Shown here: positions 53,474 to 54,741 of the stretch, in pieces
Position numbering within the stretch: the first letter of the stretch is position 1
How the letters are laid out: each line of letters opens with the position of its first letter
Assembly (NCBI GenBank): GCA_964624145.1
Contig: CAZUXT010000020.1
Location: 1-54,741 of the forward strand
Origin: WJMT01 sp964624145
Lineage (GTDB): Bacteria > Acidobacteriota > Aminicenantia > Aminicenantales > Aminicenantaceae
Reading direction: 5' to 3'
DNA: 54,741 bases
Program-made: the position numbers and the translations under genes
The notes under the pieces: generated by a model
Databases searched by the model: none
Seen by the model: the letters and a program-made list of their open reading frames with translations, nothing else
Told to the model about the DNA's origin: nothing

Positions 53474-54741
53474 ATGAAAAAAAATGAATCAAAAAAGGGA
53501 GAAGCACTCCTTTCAAATGGAATATCCAGACGGGATTTTCTGAACTGTATGGGAGCCACTGCTTTGGCCAGCACCGCCTTTGGAAGACTTTCATGGGCAA
53601 AAGTGAAGGATGGAAGCATTGAGGATCAACTGGAGTTCGCCCGCATTCCCTTGATCGTGCAGCCGGTTTTAACGTACAGCACTCCAAAACGCCGTCATCA
53701 AAGGAGTTGGAGGTCATGGGGTGGGATTCAGACCCAACAGGATGCAGAAGAAGAAGGATCCCGGATAAGAGCAGAGCTGGCAGCAGTCAAAGCCAGGGCC
53801 GATTTTTCTTTAGAAATCAAACCTCTTGCGGGGATACGCAGTAAAGATGAGGCTTTAAAGCTCAGAAGTACACCTGATGTAGATGTGTTTCTCATTTATG
53901 CAGCCGGAGGATGGATGGATATTTTTAATGCCATACATGCCCACGGGAAGGACATGATTTTTTTCTGCCGGCACAGGTCAGGCCCTGTGTATCTCTGGTA
54001 CGAAATTATAAGCCCTCGGTATCTCCGTCAGCATACAGACTCTTTATCTCTGAAGGGTGTAAACCAGGACGATGTGGTCATTGACAGTCAAGGAGAAATT
54101 CTCTGGCGTCTCCGCGCTCTATGCGGAGTAAAAAATGCGAAAAACACAAGGATTTTGGCTGTTGGAGGACCGGGAGCCTGGGCTCAGCCGGATGGGGTCG
54201 TTCCCGATCTTGTGAGGAAGAAATGGGGATATGACATCCAGACGGTAACTTATGATGAGCTCGGAGGCCTTATTAAAGAAGCCCGGATGGATAAGGAAGC
54301 TGTCCAGAAAGCCCGTATGAAGGCTGAGGATTATTGTCAGGACAGGCATGTCAGATTGGAAACAAAGAGAGAATTCGTTGATAACGCCTTCCTGCTGGAA
54401 GATGTTTTTAAAAGGCTTATGAATAAGGCAGAATGCCGGGCTCTGACTATAAAGGGATGCATGGGTACGATTATGCCTCTGGCTGAGACATCCGCATGCT
54501 TGACCCTGAGTGTCTTGAATGATTCCGGTTATCTGGCTTTCTGCGAATCCGATTTTGTGGTTATCCCGGCCGGGATTCTCCTGGCCGGTATCTCAGGGAA
54601 ACCAGTTTTTCTCAATGATCCGACCTTTCCCCATGATGGAGTTATAACTTTAGCGCACTGCACAGCCCCGAGGAAAATGGACGGGAACACGCTTGAGCCG
54701 GTGCGGATTCTGACTCATTTCGAATCAGACTATGGAGCAGC
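53474..54741 (+). CDS. Tat-exported L-fucose-isomerase-like protein (3' end off window)
   Basis: At least 422 aa, ribosome site GAGGAG. Twin-arginine signal ISRRDFLNCMGATAL (residues 18-32). The remainder has the segments of uncharacterised fucose/arabinose-isomerase-fold proteins (IEIKPLAG..., VDVFLIYAAGG, TIKGCMGTIMPLAE, ESDFVV, ILTHFESDYGAA). Such Tat-bearing relatives are often annotated as sugar isomerases, though their substrates are unknown. The frame is open at the window edge. Confidence 0.75.
   Translation, partial: MKKNESKKGEALLSNGISRRDFLNCMGATALASTAFGRLSWAKVKDGSIEDQLEFARIPLIVQPVLTYSTPKRRHQRSWRSWGGIQTQQDAEEEGSRIRAELAAVKARADFSLEIKPLAGIRSKDEALKLRSTPDVDVFLIYAAGGWMDIFNAIHAHGKDMIFFCRHRSGPVYLWYEIISPRYLRQHTDSLSLKGVNQDDVVIDSQGEILWRLRALCGVKNAKNTRILAVGGPGAWAQPDGVVPDLVRKKWGYDIQTVTYDELGGLIKEARMDKEAVQKARMKAEDYCQDRHVRLETKREFVDNAFLLEDVFKRLMNKAECRALTIKGCMGTIMPLAETSACLTLSVLNDSGYLAFCESDFVVIPAGILLAGISGKPVFLNDPTFPHDGVITLAHCTAPRKMDGNTLEPVRILTHFESDYGA

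Overview
The window is one 54.7-kb chromosomal stretch from a Gram-negative, probably uncultivated bacterium. Many proteins carry lipoprotein, Sec or Tat signals, two are outer-membrane barrels, and genes have clear AGGAG-type ribosome sites and sigma70-like promoters. The mix of secreted peptidases (M64, C1 twice, M48, C69, S9, an M14-like enzyme, TldD/TldE), surface glycosidases (GH2, GH172 and a GH27/36-like remnant), poly-gamma-glutamate genes and 'LAELAQKEKERRARL'-type secreted proteins recalls Candidatus Aminicenantes / Acidobacteriota relatives. That taxonomic guess is an inference. One run of 100 Ns (2193-2292) marks a scaffold join.

Layout. 1-5.5 kb: an HPr-kinase-like gene cut by the window edge, an MFS transporter and a GH2 lipoprotein. 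5.5-6.2 kb: a non-coding stretch with two inverted-repeat elements. 6.2-11 kb: secreted M64 and C1-like peptidases, a glycan-binding-domain protein and a hypothetical. 11.2-20.5 kb: one co-directional unit of seven genes: SH3b protein, M48 protease, CHASE2-adenylate cyclase, MBL-fold hydrolase, MscS channel with a cyclic-nucleotide-binding domain, K+ channel with RCK domain, GH172 enzyme. 20.5-21.6 kb: a Spy/CpxP-like protein and the second copy of the structured element. 21.6-27 kb: pgsB-pgsC-pgsW facing an operon of TRAP-type permease, a 49-aa membrane protein and an M14/AstE-like hydrolase. 27-31.5 kb: Tat-exported aldo/keto reductase-ferredoxin, Tat-exported TldD and its TldE partner. 31.6-33.7 kb: an APS/PAPS reductase overlapping a threonine-synthase-family PLP enzyme. 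35.2-37.3 kb: a tandem-MerR regulator translationally coupled to a B12-binding radical SAM enzyme. 37-51 kb: barrels, papain-like protease, transporters, racemase-C69 dipeptidase operon, a broken glycosidase, an S9 peptidase, MFS, and a propeller-transglutaminase. 51-54.7 kb: an FAD oxidoreductase divergent from a CGGC-domain protein and a Tat-exported isomerase-like protein that runs off the end.

Most interesting points. (1) The 11.2-18.3 kb unit looks like a complete cyclic-nucleotide circuit: envelope sensor-cyclase, candidate phosphodiesterase, cNMP-gated mechanosensitive-type channel and K+ channel. (2) Two ~255-bp elements at 5.9-6.2 kb and 21.15-21.4 kb, in opposite orientation, share terminal inverted repeats and nested stems. 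The stems differ between copies by paired, compensatory substitutions, so a folded RNA or single-stranded DNA appears to be under selection. (3) Two genes, the cyclase and pgsB, appear to start at ATT and ATA behind good ribosome sites. No tRNA, rRNA or CRISPR was recognised.
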